From an uncultured Sphingobacteriales bacterium (lineage in GTDB: Bacteria > Bacteroidota > Bacteroidia > Chitinophagales > Chitinophagaceae): 64,000 nt of DNA. Under the pieces are notes generated by a model that had not been told where the DNA came from, searched no databases, and was given only the letters and a program-made list of their open reading frames with translations. Location: contig CALMQS010000069.1 in NCBI GenBank assembly GCA_937871285.1, positions 1 through 64,000 of the forward strand. The letters run 5' to 3'. A program made the translations under genes and the position numbers. The stretch's first letter is position 1; every line of letters begins with the position of its first letter. Positions 8,491-18,488 of this stretch are shown in pieces.

Positions 8491-9240
8491 ATGCTAAAAC
8501 GCGAACGACAGGCTTTTATCCTTCACCAGGTTAATATCCATAACAAGGTGCTTTCTTCGGGGTTAAGTGAAGAAATGAAGGTATCGGAAGATACGATCCG
8601 CCGTGATCTCCAGGAATTATCTGATGAAGGCAAGATCATTAAAGTACACGGAGGCGCTTTGTCCTGCTCGTTTAGTCATGTGGGCTATCCCTCCGAAAAG
8701 ATATATTCACATACACATAAAAAAATTATCGCTACCAAAGCGCTGGGTCTTATACAGGACGGCATGTTTATATTAACTACCGGCGGAACCACTATTGTAG
8801 AGCTGGCAAGAATATTACCGATGCAGCTGAGGGCTACTTTTGTATCGTGCAGCATACCTGCCATACTCGAATATTCCAATCATCCGAATATTGATGTAAT
8901 TGTTGTGGGTGATAAACTCTCCAAGAATTCAAAAATTACGGTGGGTGGCGATGCCATTGCCACTATCCGCCAGATCAAGGCAGATATCTGCCTGTTAGGC
9001 GTTAATTCTATTGATATTGAGCATGGGGTTACAGACAGCGACTGGGAAGTGGTGCAGATTAAAAAAGCAATGATTGAGTCTGCAAAAAAAACGGTTTGTC
9101 TTACCATTTCCGAAAAAGTAAATACAGTTCAACCCTTAAGAGTTTGCGGTTTACACCAGATTGATATACTGGCTACGGAACTGCCTCCCGAAAACCCGCT
9201 CCTGCAGCCCTATATTAATGCAGGGATACAGGTGTTGTAA
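8491..9240 (+). CDS. DeoR/GlpR-family transcriptional regulator
   Basis: A 249-residue repressor-type protein. The N-terminal winged helix-turn-helix (1-58) carries the family signature VSEDTIRRDLQELSDEGKI followed by KVHGGAL. The C-terminal DeoR sensor domain (about 75-230) has the sugar-phosphate-binding motifs TTGGTTIVELA (91-101) and the SDWEVVQIKKAMI region. Such proteins usually sense a sugar phosphate and repress a sugar operon. No target operon is adjacent; the next gene encodes an M28 peptidase. It is divergent from pdhB. Confidence 0.9.
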   Translation: MLKRERQAFILHQVNIHNKVLSSGLSEEMKVSEDTIRRDLQELSDEGKIIKVHGGALSCSFSHVGYPSEKIYSHTHKKIIATKALGLIQDGMFILTTGGTTIVELARILPMQLRATFVSCSIPAILEYSNHPNIDVIVVGDKLSKNSKITVGGDAIATIRQIKADICLLGVNSIDIEHGVTDSDWEVVQIKKAMIESAKKTVCLTISEKVNTVQPLRVCGLHQIDILATELPPENPLLQPYINAGIQVL

Positions 9241-9355
9241 GAGATTTGAGATTTATGATTTGAAATGGCATATACTACCAGCCAAGTTGTATAATCACTA
9301 ATGTTTTTTTTTAATTGCACTGGCACCATCACTGCCTTCATATTCCTGTTTAAGC

Positions 9356-10777
9356 ATGAAATATTTTTTGCTCTTCGTTTCCCTGTTTTTTTATTCAGCT
9401 ATTTATTCGCAGACCTCCATTAAGGGTAAAAACATATTTAAGCATGTTGAATATTTGTCGTCTGATGCATTGCAGGGCCGTTGGCCGGGAACGAAGGAAG
9501 ACAGTATAGCGGGACAATACATTAAAACCACATTTTCAAAATCGGGCGTGGCGCCTTTGTTTGAGCAGTACGATCAGCCCTTTGATGTTACCGTTAAGCT
9601 GGATGCCCCGGCAGGGAGTAATTTTATCCGTGGAGGTCAGCGCGAAAATCTTTTGTTGAATAAGCAGTATAGTATTTTCCCTTTTTCCGGTTCAGCTACC
9701 TTAGAGGCTCCCGTATTGTTTGCGGATGATAATGCAATTGCCTTTAATGCACAACAGCATATTAAATCTTCATGGGTTGTGCTGTGGCGAAATAAGCCCG
9801 GTGCTCCTGCAACAGACAGGTTAACGGATTACACGTTATCGGTAAGGGCCATGCAAAATGGAGCGGCAGGTGTAATACTCATTTCACCCGATAGTGTGGA
9901 TAATAAAGATGTGCTGGTAAGATTGCGTCCACGCAGGGACAAGCCTTTAGCCATTCCCGTTATTCAGCTTACCCGAACGGCATGGCAGCAAATGAAGGAG
10001 AAGTTATTTTCAGATACAACGGCTGGTGATATGCACTATTATTTGTCTGCCGCTCCTTTATCGGCGTCAGTAAATATTATAGAGCAAAAAATAATTGCTA
10101 AAAATATAGCAGGGATAATCAGAGGAAGCGATCCGCAACTGCAAAATGAATACATCATTCTTGGCGCTCATTATGATCATTTGGGCTATGGTGGTTTTGG
10201 CACCGGCTCCTTGCAGCCTGATACCACCGCTGTGCACAACGGCGCAGACGACAATGCTTCTGGTGCCGCCGCCCTGCTGGAAATAGCAAAGGCTTTGGTA
10301 CGCAACCAGGAACAGTTGAAGCGCAGCGTAATTGTGGTGGCTTTCGCCGCGGAAGAAGAAGGGTTGCTGGGGTCGCAGTATTTTACCGATCATCTTCCGA
10401 TACCGCAATCTGCCATTAAAGTAATGCTCAATATGGATATGGTAGGGCGGCTGAACACCGAAAGCCAACTGTATATGGGTGGCGCCGGAACTTTTCCGGG
10501 AGGGGTTGATTTTATGAAAGGCCTTGGCGAAGGTTCGGGATTAAATGTAGTGGTGCATGCCGGTGGAGTAGGCGGATCAGACCATGTTTCTTTTTACCGC
10601 AAAGGTATTTCCTGCATTGGGCTGCATACAGGCGGACATCCGCAGTACCATACACCCGCCGATGATGCGGAGTTCATCAATGTTCCGGGAATTGAAAAAG
10701 TGGCGCGGTATATCTATAGGGCTGTATATGGTCTTTCTGTTCGGGAAGGAGCATGGGGGTTTATTAAGCAGGAGTAG
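9356..10777 (+). CDS. Secreted M28-family zinc aminopeptidase with PA domain
   Basis: Exported metallopeptidase. A signal peptide (1-18, ending YSQ) is followed by a PA-like insert at about 105-245 and the catalytic M28 domain. The zinc-binding set is complete: His272 in GAHYDHLGYG, Asp299 in NGADDN, catalytic Glu333/334 in FAAEEEG, Asp361 in NMDMVGR and His432 in YHTPADD. The motif GGVGGSDHVSFYRKGI also fits. It probably trims N-terminal residues from peptides in the periplasm or outside the cell. No lipobox or T9SS tail was seen. Length 473 is typical for PA-containing M28 members. Confidence 0.92.
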   Translation: MKYFLLFVSLFFYSAIYSQTSIKGKNIFKHVEYLSSDALQGRWPGTKEDSIAGQYIKTTFSKSGVAPLFEQYDQPFDVTVKLDAPAGSNFIRGGQRENLLLNKQYSIFPFSGSATLEAPVLFADDNAIAFNAQQHIKSSWVVLWRNKPGAPATDRLTDYTLSVRAMQNGAAGVILISPDSVDNKDVLVRLRPRRDKPLAIPVIQLTRTAWQQMKEKLFSDTTAGDMHYYLSAAPLSASVNIIEQKIIAKNIAGIIRGSDPQLQNEYIILGAHYDHLGYGGFGTGSLQPDTTAVHNGADDNASGAAALLEIAKALVRNQEQLKRSVIVVAFAAEEEGLLGSQYFTDHLPIPQSAIKVMLNMDMVGRLNTESQLYMGGAGTFPGGVDFMKGLGEGSGLNVVVHAGGVGGSDHVSFYRKGISCIGLHTGGHPQYHTPADDAEFINVPGIEKVARYIYRAVYGLSVREGAWGFIKQE

Positions 10778-10818
10778 AAGTTTGATGAAGAACCAAAAAA
10801 GCAAATCACAAGAACCAA

Positions 10819-10857
10819 ACCTGCCTGCGGCAGGCAAGCTTGTCCGCCGGGGCGGAT
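10819..10857. repeat. Double-hairpin intergenic repeat element
   Basis: Two small palindromes lie next to each other: CTGCCTGCGGCAGGCA and TCCGCCGGGGCGGA. This combination is familiar to me as a dispersed element in Bacteroidota genomes, but only one copy is seen here. It lies just after the M28 peptidase gene and could act as a transcript end. Confidence 0.45.
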
Positions 10858-11008
10858 AAAACTCAAATGCTAAAACCGAATACTAAAGTTTGAAATCCGA
10901 GGGTAATGCAACCATAAACTATAAATCAAAAATCCGAACATTCAGTCTGTCGTTAATTACTGATAGCTAACGGCTGATTGCCCCATCCAATCCGAAGGAA
11001 AGTACAAT

Positions 11009-11104
11009 CTCAAATCTTATATCTTATATCTCAAATTTCAAACCGGGGGTCTTACACCTGTTTACCCCTTGTACCCTGCAACCTGTACCCCTGCAACCCA
11101 ATAA
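11009..11104. repeat. Low-complexity intergenic repeats (ATCTCAAATC and ACCTGCAACC types)
   Basis: The 330-bp gap after the M28 gene ends with words of two recurring types, first CTCAAATCTTATATC, then CCTGCAACCTGTACCCCTGCAACCC. The rest of the gap (10858-11008) shows no gene and no clear structure. Confidence 0.5.
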
Positions 11105-11107
11105 CCT

Positions 11108-12160
11108 CTACTTTCCCCCTACAGCCTCATCTACGGCGGCTTTAAACTGCGTGTACATTTCTTTTCCCTGTTCGCCCGACTGGGGCTTTACCAGTAAAAT
11201 AGCGGCATAATTGTTTTTGCGGTCAATATAGGGCCAGGTGCCGGTGAAAGAGGGGCTGCTGAGTACGGTGCCTTTTCCCTGCGCGTCTTCTCCCATCAGC
11301 CATGCGCCGAACCCGTAATGCAAGCCTTCGGTTCCTTTGGGCGTATATTTCACCGGCAAATCCGTGAACTGCGCTTTTTCCATTTCTTCGATGGCTTTTT
11401 CACTCATGATCTGTTTGCCTTCAAACATGCCTTTGTTCAACAGCATAACCAGGAAGTTCATATAGTCGTTAGCGGTAGACTGTGCGCCGGCGGAAGGATT
11501 AATGTACAGATTATCGTAATTGAAAAAAGTAGTGGCTCTCATTTTCAAAGGGCGAAGCAGCTTTTCCTGCACTACCCGGTCAAAGGTTTTGCGGCTCACT
11601 ACTTCCAGCATACGTCCTGCGATATTCATTCCTACGTTGCTGTAAAAAAATTCTGTTTGCGGGTTGGTTACAATTTCTCTTTTCGTTGCAAAAAAATTAA
11701 CCTCTTCCTCCAGCGATTCAAACTTTGATTTGGGAAGCAGCTTGCCTATACCGCCTTTTTCGGCCTCCAGTCCCGTAGTATGGGTAAGGCAGTGCCTCAG
11801 GTTAATATAAGCCTTCATATATTTAGCTAAAATGGGAATGAGCTTACCGGCTTTGGTGTCTAAGGTGAGCTTGCCTTCATCAACATACATCATGGCAACC
11901 GCGGCAGTGAGCCATTGCCCGCTGGCGCCTATGGGAACCTGTATTTTACCATTGAAATCTTCACCGATCTCTTTTTTATAAACGATCTTTCCGTCTTTCC
12001 AAACTAAGGCAACAACCTCTTTGCCAAGTGCTTTTTGATTTTTTTGCAGCATATCGTCCACACCTGCAAAATTGTATTGCCCCGCAACCGGCTGCAAGAA
12101 TAACAGAAAACCCGCTAATAAGCTGAAATACAGGCAGGTTGATGTAGCTTTATATGACAT
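11108..12160 (-). CDS. Exported serine-hydrolase-fold protein without SxxK motif
   Basis: Class C beta-lactamase-like (S12/Beta-lactamase Pfam) fold of 350 residues with an N-terminal signal peptide (about 1-28, ending VAGQ). The second motif is intact (Tyr173-Ser-Asn175 in FFYSNVGMNIAG) and flanking blocks such as LRHCLTHTTGLE (121-132) are normal. The first motif is not: in active relatives the segment reads like IxSxxKxxTA, with Ser six and Lys three residues before the Thr. Here these positions hold Ala79 and Gln82 (PIGASGQWLTAA). Ser80 is one residue out of register. The protein is therefore likely catalytically dead and may bind peptidoglycan or peptides. It is divergent from clpB. Confidence 0.85.
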   Translation of the reverse strand: MSYKATSTCLYFSLLAGFLLFLQPVAGQYNFAGVDDMLQKNQKALGKEVVALVWKDGKIVYKKEIGEDFNGKIQVPIGASGQWLTAAVAMMYVDEGKLTLDTKAGKLIPILAKYMKAYINLRHCLTHTTGLEAEKGGIGKLLPKSKFESLEEEVNFFATKREIVTNPQTEFFYSNVGMNIAGRMLEVVSRKTFDRVVQEKLLRPLKMRATTFFNYDNLYINPSAGAQSTANDYMNFLVMLLNKGMFEGKQIMSEKAIEEMEKAQFTDLPVKYTPKGTEGLHYGFGAWLMGEDAQGKGTVLSSPSFTGTWPYIDRKNNYAAILLVKPQSGEQGKEMYTQFKAAVDEAVGGK

Positions 12161-12243
12161 AATTACTGTGTTTCGTTTTTGGATTGTGTTTTGTGCAATA
12201 AGGGTTAAAGTTATTTGAAAACGAATAAAGGAAAACTTAAAAT

Positions 12244-14889
12244 ATGAACTTAAATAATTTCACCATCAAAGCCCAAGAGGCGATGGCTAAATCGCAGCAG
12301 ATCGCTTTCAATAATAACAATGCCAATATTGAAACCGAGCATTTGCTGAAATCATTGCTGAGCGATGAGGATTCGCCGATTGAATTTTTGCTGAAAAAGA
12401 ATAATGTGAATGTAAGCTTTGTGGAAAGCAAATTAGACGAAAGCATTAATAAGCTACCCAAAGTACAGGGTGGCGAACCGGCCCAGGTTATCAGTCGCGA
12501 TGCCAATAATGTGGTTTTGCGGGCTGGCGCGTTGCTTAAATCTTTTAATGATGAGTTTGTAAGCGTAGAGCATTTGCTGCTGGCTATTTTGCAGGGCAAT
12601 GATAACAGCGCCAAGCTGCTGAAAGACGCAGGATTAACCGATAAGGGCTTAACAGCGGCTATTAAAGATCTTCGTAAAGGATCCACTGTTTCTTCTCAAA
12701 CGCAGGAAACGCAGTTTAACGTGCTGAACAAGTACGCCAAGAATTTGAATGAGCTGGCAAGGCAGGGCAAGCTGGATCCTGTAATAGGTCGTGATGAGGA
12801 AATTCGCAGAACATTGCATATCCTTTCGCGGCGCAACAAAAACAATCCGATGCTGGTAGGAGAGCCCGGTGTAGGTAAAACCGCTATAGCAGAAGGCTTG
12901 GCTATGCGTATTGTAAATGGCGACGTGCCTGAAAACCTGAAAAGTAAAATCATTTATGGCTTGGATATGGGACAACTGATCGCCGGCGCTAAATACAAAG
13001 GTGAATTTGAGGAAAGACTGAAAGGCGTGATCAATGAAGTGACCAAAAGTGACGGGCAGATCATTCTTTTTATAGATGAAATTCACACGCTGGTTGGCGC
13101 TGGCGGCGGCGAGGGCGCGATGGATGCGGCTAATATTTTAAAGCCTGCCCTGGCAAGAGGCGAATTAAGAGCTATAGGCGCCACTACATTAAATGAATAC
13201 CAGAAATATTTTGAAAAAGATAAAGCCTTGGAAAGAAGGTTTCAGCGGGTGCTGATCAGTGAACCCAGTGTGGAAGACGCGGTTTCTATTTTACGGGGTA
13301 TTAAAGACCGTTATGAAACACACCATCATGTACGTATTAAGGATGAAGCCATCATTGCCGCGGTAGAACTGTCGAACCGTTATATTTCCGACCGCTTTTT
13401 GCCCGATAAAGCCATTGACCTTATTGATGAAAGCGCTGCCAAGCTGCGCTTAGAAATGAATTCTATGCCCGAAGAGCTGGATCAGTTGGAAAGGCAGATC
13501 CGGCAGCTTGAAATTGAAAGAGAGGCGATTAAAAGGGAAAATGATGAAGAAAAGCTGAAGGAGCTGGCAAAAGAGATTTCGCTGCGCAGTGTGGAAAGGG
13601 ATACGCTGAAAGCCAAGTGGCAGGAAGAAAAAGAGCTGGTTGAAAAGATCCAGGCCGGCAAAGCAGGTATTGAAGCATTAAAAACAGAGGCTGAAAAAGC
13701 GGAGCGCAATGGCGATTACGGAAGGGTAGCGGAGATCCGTTACGGGAAAATACAGGAGGAAGAAAAAAAGATAGAGCAGTATACCGGGGAGCTGAATGAA
13801 TTAGCCCCGGAAAAAAGATTATTGAAGGAAGAAGTAGATGCGGAGGATATTGCGGAATCGGTGGCCAAGGCCACAGGCATACCGGTAACTAAAATGCTGC
13901 AGAGCGAAAGAGAAAAGCTGCTGAACCTTGAAGATGAACTGCACAAAAGGGTGATAGGGCAGGAGGAAGCGATAACTGCTGTAGCGGACGCTATCCGCCG
14001 CAGCCGCGCGGGTTTGCATGATCCCAGAAAACCCATCGGCTCATTTATCTTTTTGGGTACCACCGGTGTGGGTAAAACCGAGCTGGCGAAAGCGCTGGCG
14101 GAGTACCTGTTTGATGATGAAAATATGATGACGCGGATTGATATGAGCGAATACCAGGAAAAGCATACCGTTAGCCGTTTGGTGGGCGCTCCTCCGGGCT
14201 ATGTGGGATACGATGAAGGCGGGCAGCTAACCGAAGCCGTTAGACGCAAGCCCTACAGCGTGGTATTGCTGGATGAAATAGAAAAAGCGCATCCCGATGT
14301 ATTTAATGTGCTGCTGCAGGTATTGGATGATGGCCGTTTAACCGACAATAAAGGCCGCGTGGTGAACTTTAAGAATACCATTATCATTATGACGAGCAAT
14401 ATGGGAAGCCAGGTGATACAGGATAATTTTGAAAATGTAACGGAAAAAAATAAAGAAGAGGTAGTTGAAAATACCAAACGGGAAGTATTGAATATCCTGC
14501 GGCAAACCATCCGTCCGGAGTTTTTAAACCGCATTGACGATATCATTATGTTCCAGCCGCTGATGAAGAGCGAGATACGCGGTATCATTAACATACAGCT
14601 CAATCATTTAAAAAACCAGGTATCATTAAGTGGCATTACTTTGGAATTCACCGGTTACGCCCTCGACTTCCTTGCCGAGAACGGCTACGATCCGCAGTTT
14701 GGCGCAAGACCCCTCAAAAGGCTGATCCAGAAGGAAATTGTGAACCAGTTGAGCAAAAGAATACTGGCGGGTGATATAGATAAGTCGAAGCCTGTGCTGG
14801 TGGATGTATTTGATAATACCGTGGTGTTCAGGAATGAAACTCCGGCCGGCAATGCTGCAGACGAGAAAAAAAAGAAGGCCGTTTCTTAA
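12244..14889 (+). CDS. clpB: ATP-dependent disaggregase ClpB
   Basis: Hexameric AAA+ chaperone that pulls proteins out of aggregates together with DnaK. Seen in order: N-terminal Clp repeat domain (1-145), first AAA+ domain with Walker A GEPGVGKT (206-213), a coiled-coil M domain (about 410-530, rich in Glu/Lys heptads), second AAA+ domain with Walker A GTTGVGKT (605-612), and the D2-small domain ([10 protein letters not shown] near 820). The M domain separates it from ClpA and ClpC. Length of 881 residues is normal. The gene is monocistronic and followed by a strong terminator. No sigma-32-like or CIRCE element was found upstream. Confidence 0.97.
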   Translation: MNLNNFTIKAQEAMAKSQQIAFNNNNANIETEHLLKSLLSDEDSPIEFLLKKNNVNVSFVESKLDESINKLPKVQGGEPAQVISRDANNVVLRAGALLKSFNDEFVSVEHLLLAILQGNDNSAKLLKDAGLTDKGLTAAIKDLRKGSTVSSQTQETQFNVLNKYAKNLNELARQGKLDPVIGRDEEIRRTLHILSRRNKNNPMLVGEPGVGKTAIAEGLAMRIVNGDVPENLKSKIIYGLDMGQLIAGAKYKGEFEERLKGVINEVTKSDGQIILFIDEIHTLVGAGGGEGAMDAANILKPALARGELRAIGATTLNEYQKYFEKDKALERRFQRVLISEPSVEDAVSILRGIKDRYETHHHVRIKDEAIIAAVELSNRYISDRFLPDKAIDLIDESAAKLRLEMNSMPEELDQLERQIRQLEIEREAIKRENDEEKLKELAKEISLRSVERDTLKAKWQEEKELVEKIQAGKAGIEALKTEAEKAERNGDYGRVAEIRYGKIQEEEKKIEQYTGELNELAPEKRLLKEEVDAEDIAESVAKATGIPVTKMLQSEREKLLNLEDELHKRVIGQEEAITAVADAIRRSRAGLHDPRKPIGSFIFLGTTGVGKTELAKALAEYLFDDENMMTRIDMSEYQEKHTVSRLVGAPPGYVGYDEGGQLTEAVRRKPYSVVLLDEIEKAHPDVFNVLLQVLDDGRLTDNKGRVVNFKNTIIIMTSNMGSQVIQDNFENVTEKNKEEVVENTKREVLNILRQTIRPEFLNRIDDIIMFQPLMKSEIRGIINIQLNHLKNQVSLSGITLEFTGYALDFLAENGYDPQFGARPLKRLIQKEIVNQLSKRILAGDIDKSKPVLVDVFDNTVVFRNETPAGNAADEKKKKAVS

Positions 14890-14913
14890 AACATTTTCAT
14901 TCTTAATAGTATA

Positions 14914-14947
14914 AGCGCTATCCTTTCGGGTAGCGCTTTTTTATTTT
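14914..14947 (+). terminator. Rho-independent terminator after clpB
   Basis: AGCGCTATCC and GGGTAGCGCT form a 10-bp stem with one G-T pair and a short loop, followed by TTTTTTATTTTT. It lies 25 bp past the stop codon. Confidence 0.85.
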
Positions 14948-15041
14948 TAATTGTTACGGTTTTTGCCACAAAGTCACTAAGCCATAAAGAAAATAAACTC
15001 TGAAGATCAGGGCTTTATGTCCTTAAGTCGCTTCACGATAA

Positions 15042-15140
15042 GTCACGCCGGGGGCTTCATGAAAAGCCATTGCGGGTGTCTCTGAGACCCTGGCGCTGAA
15101 GATTCGCCGGAATCACTCTTCTCACAACTGCCCTGCTGTA
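15042..15140. repeat. Imperfect 100-bp direct repeat, copy A
   Basis: This segment and 18288-18384 align along their whole length in the same orientation. Shared blocks are CTTCATGAAAAGCCATTG, CCCTGGCGCTGAA, GATTC and TGCCCTGCTGTA, with short indels between. I estimate roughly four in five positions identical by eye. The two copies bracket the mosaic gene at 15189-18053. The remaining gap sequence (14950-15041) has text such as CCACAAAGTCACTAAGCC that is common between genes in this phylum. Confidence 0.75.
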
Positions 15141-15188
15141 GAGACCCCCGTAGGGACCCAGGCTTATTTTCACAACAGCATACCGCCG

Positions 15189-18053
15189 TCACCTGATATT
15201 GCCAACACTATTTTTAGCGGTATCATGTTTTGTTTTGAGTGTATTGGAAATAGAACTGTATTGCTGGCCCAGCCTGCTGATTGAACCAAGCAAAACGGAA
15301 AAGCTGGTATCCACAACAGCGGCTGCGTTATCAGCGTTGCTTTCGTTTTGAGTAATTGTATTTCTAAGCTGACGGCTGTTTTCTTTTGCCTTATTAACTG
15401 CATTTGCTGATGAAGTTTTATCGGTTGCCAACAACTGATCCAGTTCATCAAGAGATACCAGGAAATCTTTGGTATTACTTTTCGTAGTATTAACTATTGA
15501 TTTCCCGGTACTATCATCACCCGTGTTATTATCTGCGATGCTGCTTGATTTATTGGAACGGGATGAATTATGATCCTGGACGCTGGATTTATTGCTTGCC
15601 TGGCCAGTACCCTCCTCTGCATTTATTTTTGATCCACCTTTTACAGTTCCATCCCATCCTTTGCGTTCCGCAGTTCCGTCTCTGTCACAGTCTTCATCTG
15701 TAATTACTATGATTGTCTCGTCATCTACATAATAATTTGCTTCCGTAGTAATGCTGTAGTTTCCCTTTTCCATATTAGTAAATTCAAATACTCCCTGTTC
15801 ATTTGTTTGTACTGCACGCATTTGTCCTCCCGGGTTCTTGCCACCTTTTACTATGATGCCGCCAATAGGATTGCCAGGTCTGGCAAGCGCTGCAGAAGCA
15901 ATACCCCCCTCTGCTGAAAATGCCTCACTATTACCAATTAAAACTTCTGATATGCCATCGTCATCAATATCTCCAATAAACACCGGCAAGTTTTTAGTGT
16001 AAGATTGTGCGCAGCCGTTGTCTGCAATTACACCAGCGCCTGCTATCAGTTCGTTTTTATTATTTGATAGGCCTTTTTCTTTTTGAATGCTGCTATTACC
16101 TGTATTTAGTTCAATCGTCCAGTAATCATCAGACGTAGTAACGTCCCCAGCCATATCTAAGTTTGCTTCGCTTTTAATTGTTACATCATAGTTTTTTGTT
16201 TTGCTAAAACCGCCGGTTACTTTTACTATGTAGCTGGCTGCGGGTACCCGGGCAAAAAAGAAATCGCCACAGGTTGTAGTTTTTGTAGTGGCCACTACCG
16301 CTCCGCTATTTATATCTATCAAAAAAACAGCTAACCCTTCAATACCACCGCAATCATTATCCCCGCCCTTACTTAAGCCGCTCCTGCCTTCATACATTGG
16401 GTTTGTTCCCTGGTTTTCATTGCCATTATACAATGGATTTTTTATTCCCTGTGCTTGTTGTACGGTATGTGTTAATTCATGTCCGATCATTTTTACGGTA
16501 GCGGCACAGCCGGTACATTCGTTTATATCTCCTTCATTAAATACAGGTGCATACTGTCTTTTACCAGTGGCCATGCCGCTGCTATGATCTCTTGCCGAAC
16601 GTTTACCTGTTGCCATGCCACTACCAGCCTCTCTTGTATAGAAAGTAGCGGCAATACCTTGTGGTGCTGTTGACGATGGCGCCATTCTTCCGGTTGCGGC
16701 ATAAGAAGCTGCCGCCGCCCCGCCACCAGTACTGCCGGCAAGATTGCCAACAGCACTAACAGCATCCTGGTTGGTTATAATACCAGATGAATTACCGCTA
16801 CTCCAGCTCACAGTACCAGAGATAACAGCCCTTGAAGCCCCCTGCGACACTGCACCGCCTGCGGCATGTAATCCTGCACTTACTTTTTCGCCAAATGTAG
16901 CGCCCTGCGTTTGTTTGGGTACGGTTACATTCATGCTAATGCGTTCATTATATGCTGCTGCATCGGCAGGACAGGCAAAAGTTTTTTCTTCTGTCGTTCC
17001 ATCGGGGTTTGTTATTTTTTGTGTAACCGGCCCGCAACTTTCATTGTTCATCATTCGGCTACCGCCGATTCCTTTTGTATTGATGGCATGATTTTGTGCA
17101 GATGGGATTATTCTTCCATTAGTTGCTCCTGTTCCCTTTGTATTGATGGCGTGTCTTTTTCCTGTTGCCATTCCGCTTGCAGCGCTTCTTTTTGACCCAA
17201 ATGATTTTGTAATGCCCACGCCAACTGTAAACAATTTTACAAGACGATCCTGTTCTATAGCCACATCTATACCCCGTTGCGGATCGTATAAGTTAATGGA
17301 TGATTTTGTTTGCAGGTAACCTGTATTTAAAATAAACCGGGTGGAATTATTTATCGGATATGCCAAACTGATACTTCCGGAAAAACCGGGAAACGAGTTT
17401 TTTCCGGCTCCTTCAAAACGATATAAGGAACGAACAGCACCCGGCTGGCTAATAGTAATACTGCCCGGGTTGTTAATGAACATCCCACCTTGCAATTCAG
17501 CGTTTATAATTACCCGTTCACCAAATTTAAAAGAGGGCCCAAACAAAAAATAACTATTGAAAGGATTAGATTTTGATATTTCGCCCTGTTGAAATTTTCG
17601 TTCTGTCAAAAACTTGTTGAGTGCCGCGTTATTGATAGCGCCGGCAACAATGCCGCCTGAAACGCCGATCCCTATATTTCCAAAATAGTATCGGCCAAAC
17701 ATTTGTGTGGCCATACCATTACCTCTAAACAGGCTGTTTTCATTACTTTTTCCAGTAAAAGAAACGCCACTGTTAATACCAAAAGTCCAGCCAGATTGCA
17801 AATAGCTTCGTTCCCTATTGCTCCCTGTTGTATTCCAACCGCCGTCAGCTGATTGCGTCTGCATTCGCAATTTATTACTCCCTGATGAGTTCCAGTCGCT
17901 GCCATCCAGCGCTATACTTGCGGTTTTATTACTTCGCGATGAATTATGATCCTGAGCCCGGCTTGAAGTTTGATTCGTAGCTCTTTGCTGTTGTGCATAG
18001 CCATTATAAACTACGCATAGCATAACAATCAGAAACAATTGCTGTCTCATCAA
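15189..18053 (-). CDS. Large mosaic secreted protein with HELTH metal site and peptide repeats
   Basis: 954 residues with a signal peptide (1-20, YNGYA/QQQ). Residues 85-285 look like an outer-membrane beta-barrel of the PorT-like kind (alternating aromatic/Gly strands, e.g. SGWTFGINSGVSF). Residues 515-535 hold GHELTHTVQQ, the HExxH site of the DUF4157 class; about 570-640 and 725-790 look like two carboxypeptidase-regulatory/Cna-B-type folds, and acidic loops DIDDDG (695-700) and DEDCDRDG (786-793) resemble calcium sites. Short peptides recur: SGMATGKR (293-300, 478-485, 492-499), HAINTKG (301-307, 322-328) and QDHNSSRSNK (34-43, 826-835). The C-terminus is a Ser/Asn-rich helix. No family is recognised for the whole. 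It is alone and bracketed by direct repeats. Confidence 0.85.
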   Translation of the reverse strand: MMRQQLFLIVMLCVVYNGYAQQQRATNQTSSRAQDHNSSRSNKTASIALDGSDWNSSGSNKLRMQTQSADGGWNTTGSNRERSYLQSGWTFGINSGVSFTGKSNENSLFRGNGMATQMFGRYYFGNIGIGVSGGIVAGAINNAALNKFLTERKFQQGEISKSNPFNSYFLFGPSFKFGERVIINAELQGGMFINNPGSITISQPGAVRSLYRFEGAGKNSFPGFSGSISLAYPINNSTRFILNTGYLQTKSSINLYDPQRGIDVAIEQDRLVKLFTVGVGITKSFGSKRSAASGMATGKRHAINTKGTGATNGRIIPSAQNHAINTKGIGGSRMMNNESCGPVTQKITNPDGTTEEKTFACPADAAAYNERISMNVTVPKQTQGATFGEKVSAGLHAAGGAVSQGASRAVISGTVSWSSGNSSGIITNQDAVSAVGNLAGSTGGGAAAASYAATGRMAPSSTAPQGIAATFYTREAGSGMATGKRSARDHSSGMATGKRQYAPVFNEGDINECTGCAATVKMIGHELTHTVQQAQGIKNPLYNGNENQGTNPMYEGRSGLSKGGDNDCGGIEGLAVFLIDINSGAVVATTKTTTCGDFFFARVPAASYIVKVTGGFSKTKNYDVTIKSEANLDMAGDVTTSDDYWTIELNTGNSSIQKEKGLSNNKNELIAGAGVIADNGCAQSYTKNLPVFIGDIDDDGISEVLIGNSEAFSAEGGIASAALARPGNPIGGIIVKGGKNPGGQMRAVQTNEQGVFEFTNMEKGNYSITTEANYYVDDETIIVITDEDCDRDGTAERKGWDGTVKGGSKINAEEGTGQASNKSSVQDHNSSRSNKSSSIADNNTGDDSTGKSIVNTTKSNTKDFLVSLDELDQLLATDKTSSANAVNKAKENSRQLRNTITQNESNADNAAAVVDTSFSVLLGSISRLGQQYSSISNTLKTKHDTAKNSVGNIR

Positions 18054-18287
18054 AAAAAGGTTTATATGGTTAATGATTGCATTAGGGCAGCTGAATCAGG
18101 TACGGAGTAATACCAAACAATGCAACAGTTACCTAAAACGCAAAAAATTGTAAGTTGGTATTTTGATGGGTTATCGTTTATAAATTATTATTGGTCAATA
18201 TTTTTTGAAGGGCGCTCGAAGAGTGAACCGCCCGTTGCATACTGATCATTTATTCTCCATTGGCGTCAATAAAGGCATCATCTTTAG

Positions 18288-18384
18288 GTCGCGCCGGAGT
18301 CTTCATGAAAAGCCATTGTGGGCAGCTATGGCCCTGGCGCTGAACGATTCAACGGGGAACTCTTATCACAGTTGCCCTGCTGTA
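18288..18384. repeat. Imperfect 100-bp direct repeat, copy B
   Basis: Second copy of the element at 15042-15140, same orientation, upstream of the mosaic gene. The rest of the 430-bp gap (18054-18287 and 18385-18488) shows no gene and no recognisable promoter for either neighbour. Confidence 0.75.
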
Positions 18385-18488
18385 TATAAGAAAGCACACG
18401 GATAGAATGTATTATGCGATTAGAAAAGAATTGAACGCAAGTGCAACGCTTTCTTTCCTCATATTGTCAGGCATTGAAAATGATTGCT

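Noticed and set aside
10067..10468. 133-codon antisense frame in the M28 peptidase gene
   Set aside because: It covers the conserved zinc-site codons of the sense gene and has no features of its own.
15189..18053. Contractile-injection-system toxin reading of the HELTH protein
   Set aside because: No sheath, baseplate or spike genes are near; kept only as a family resemblance of the metal site.
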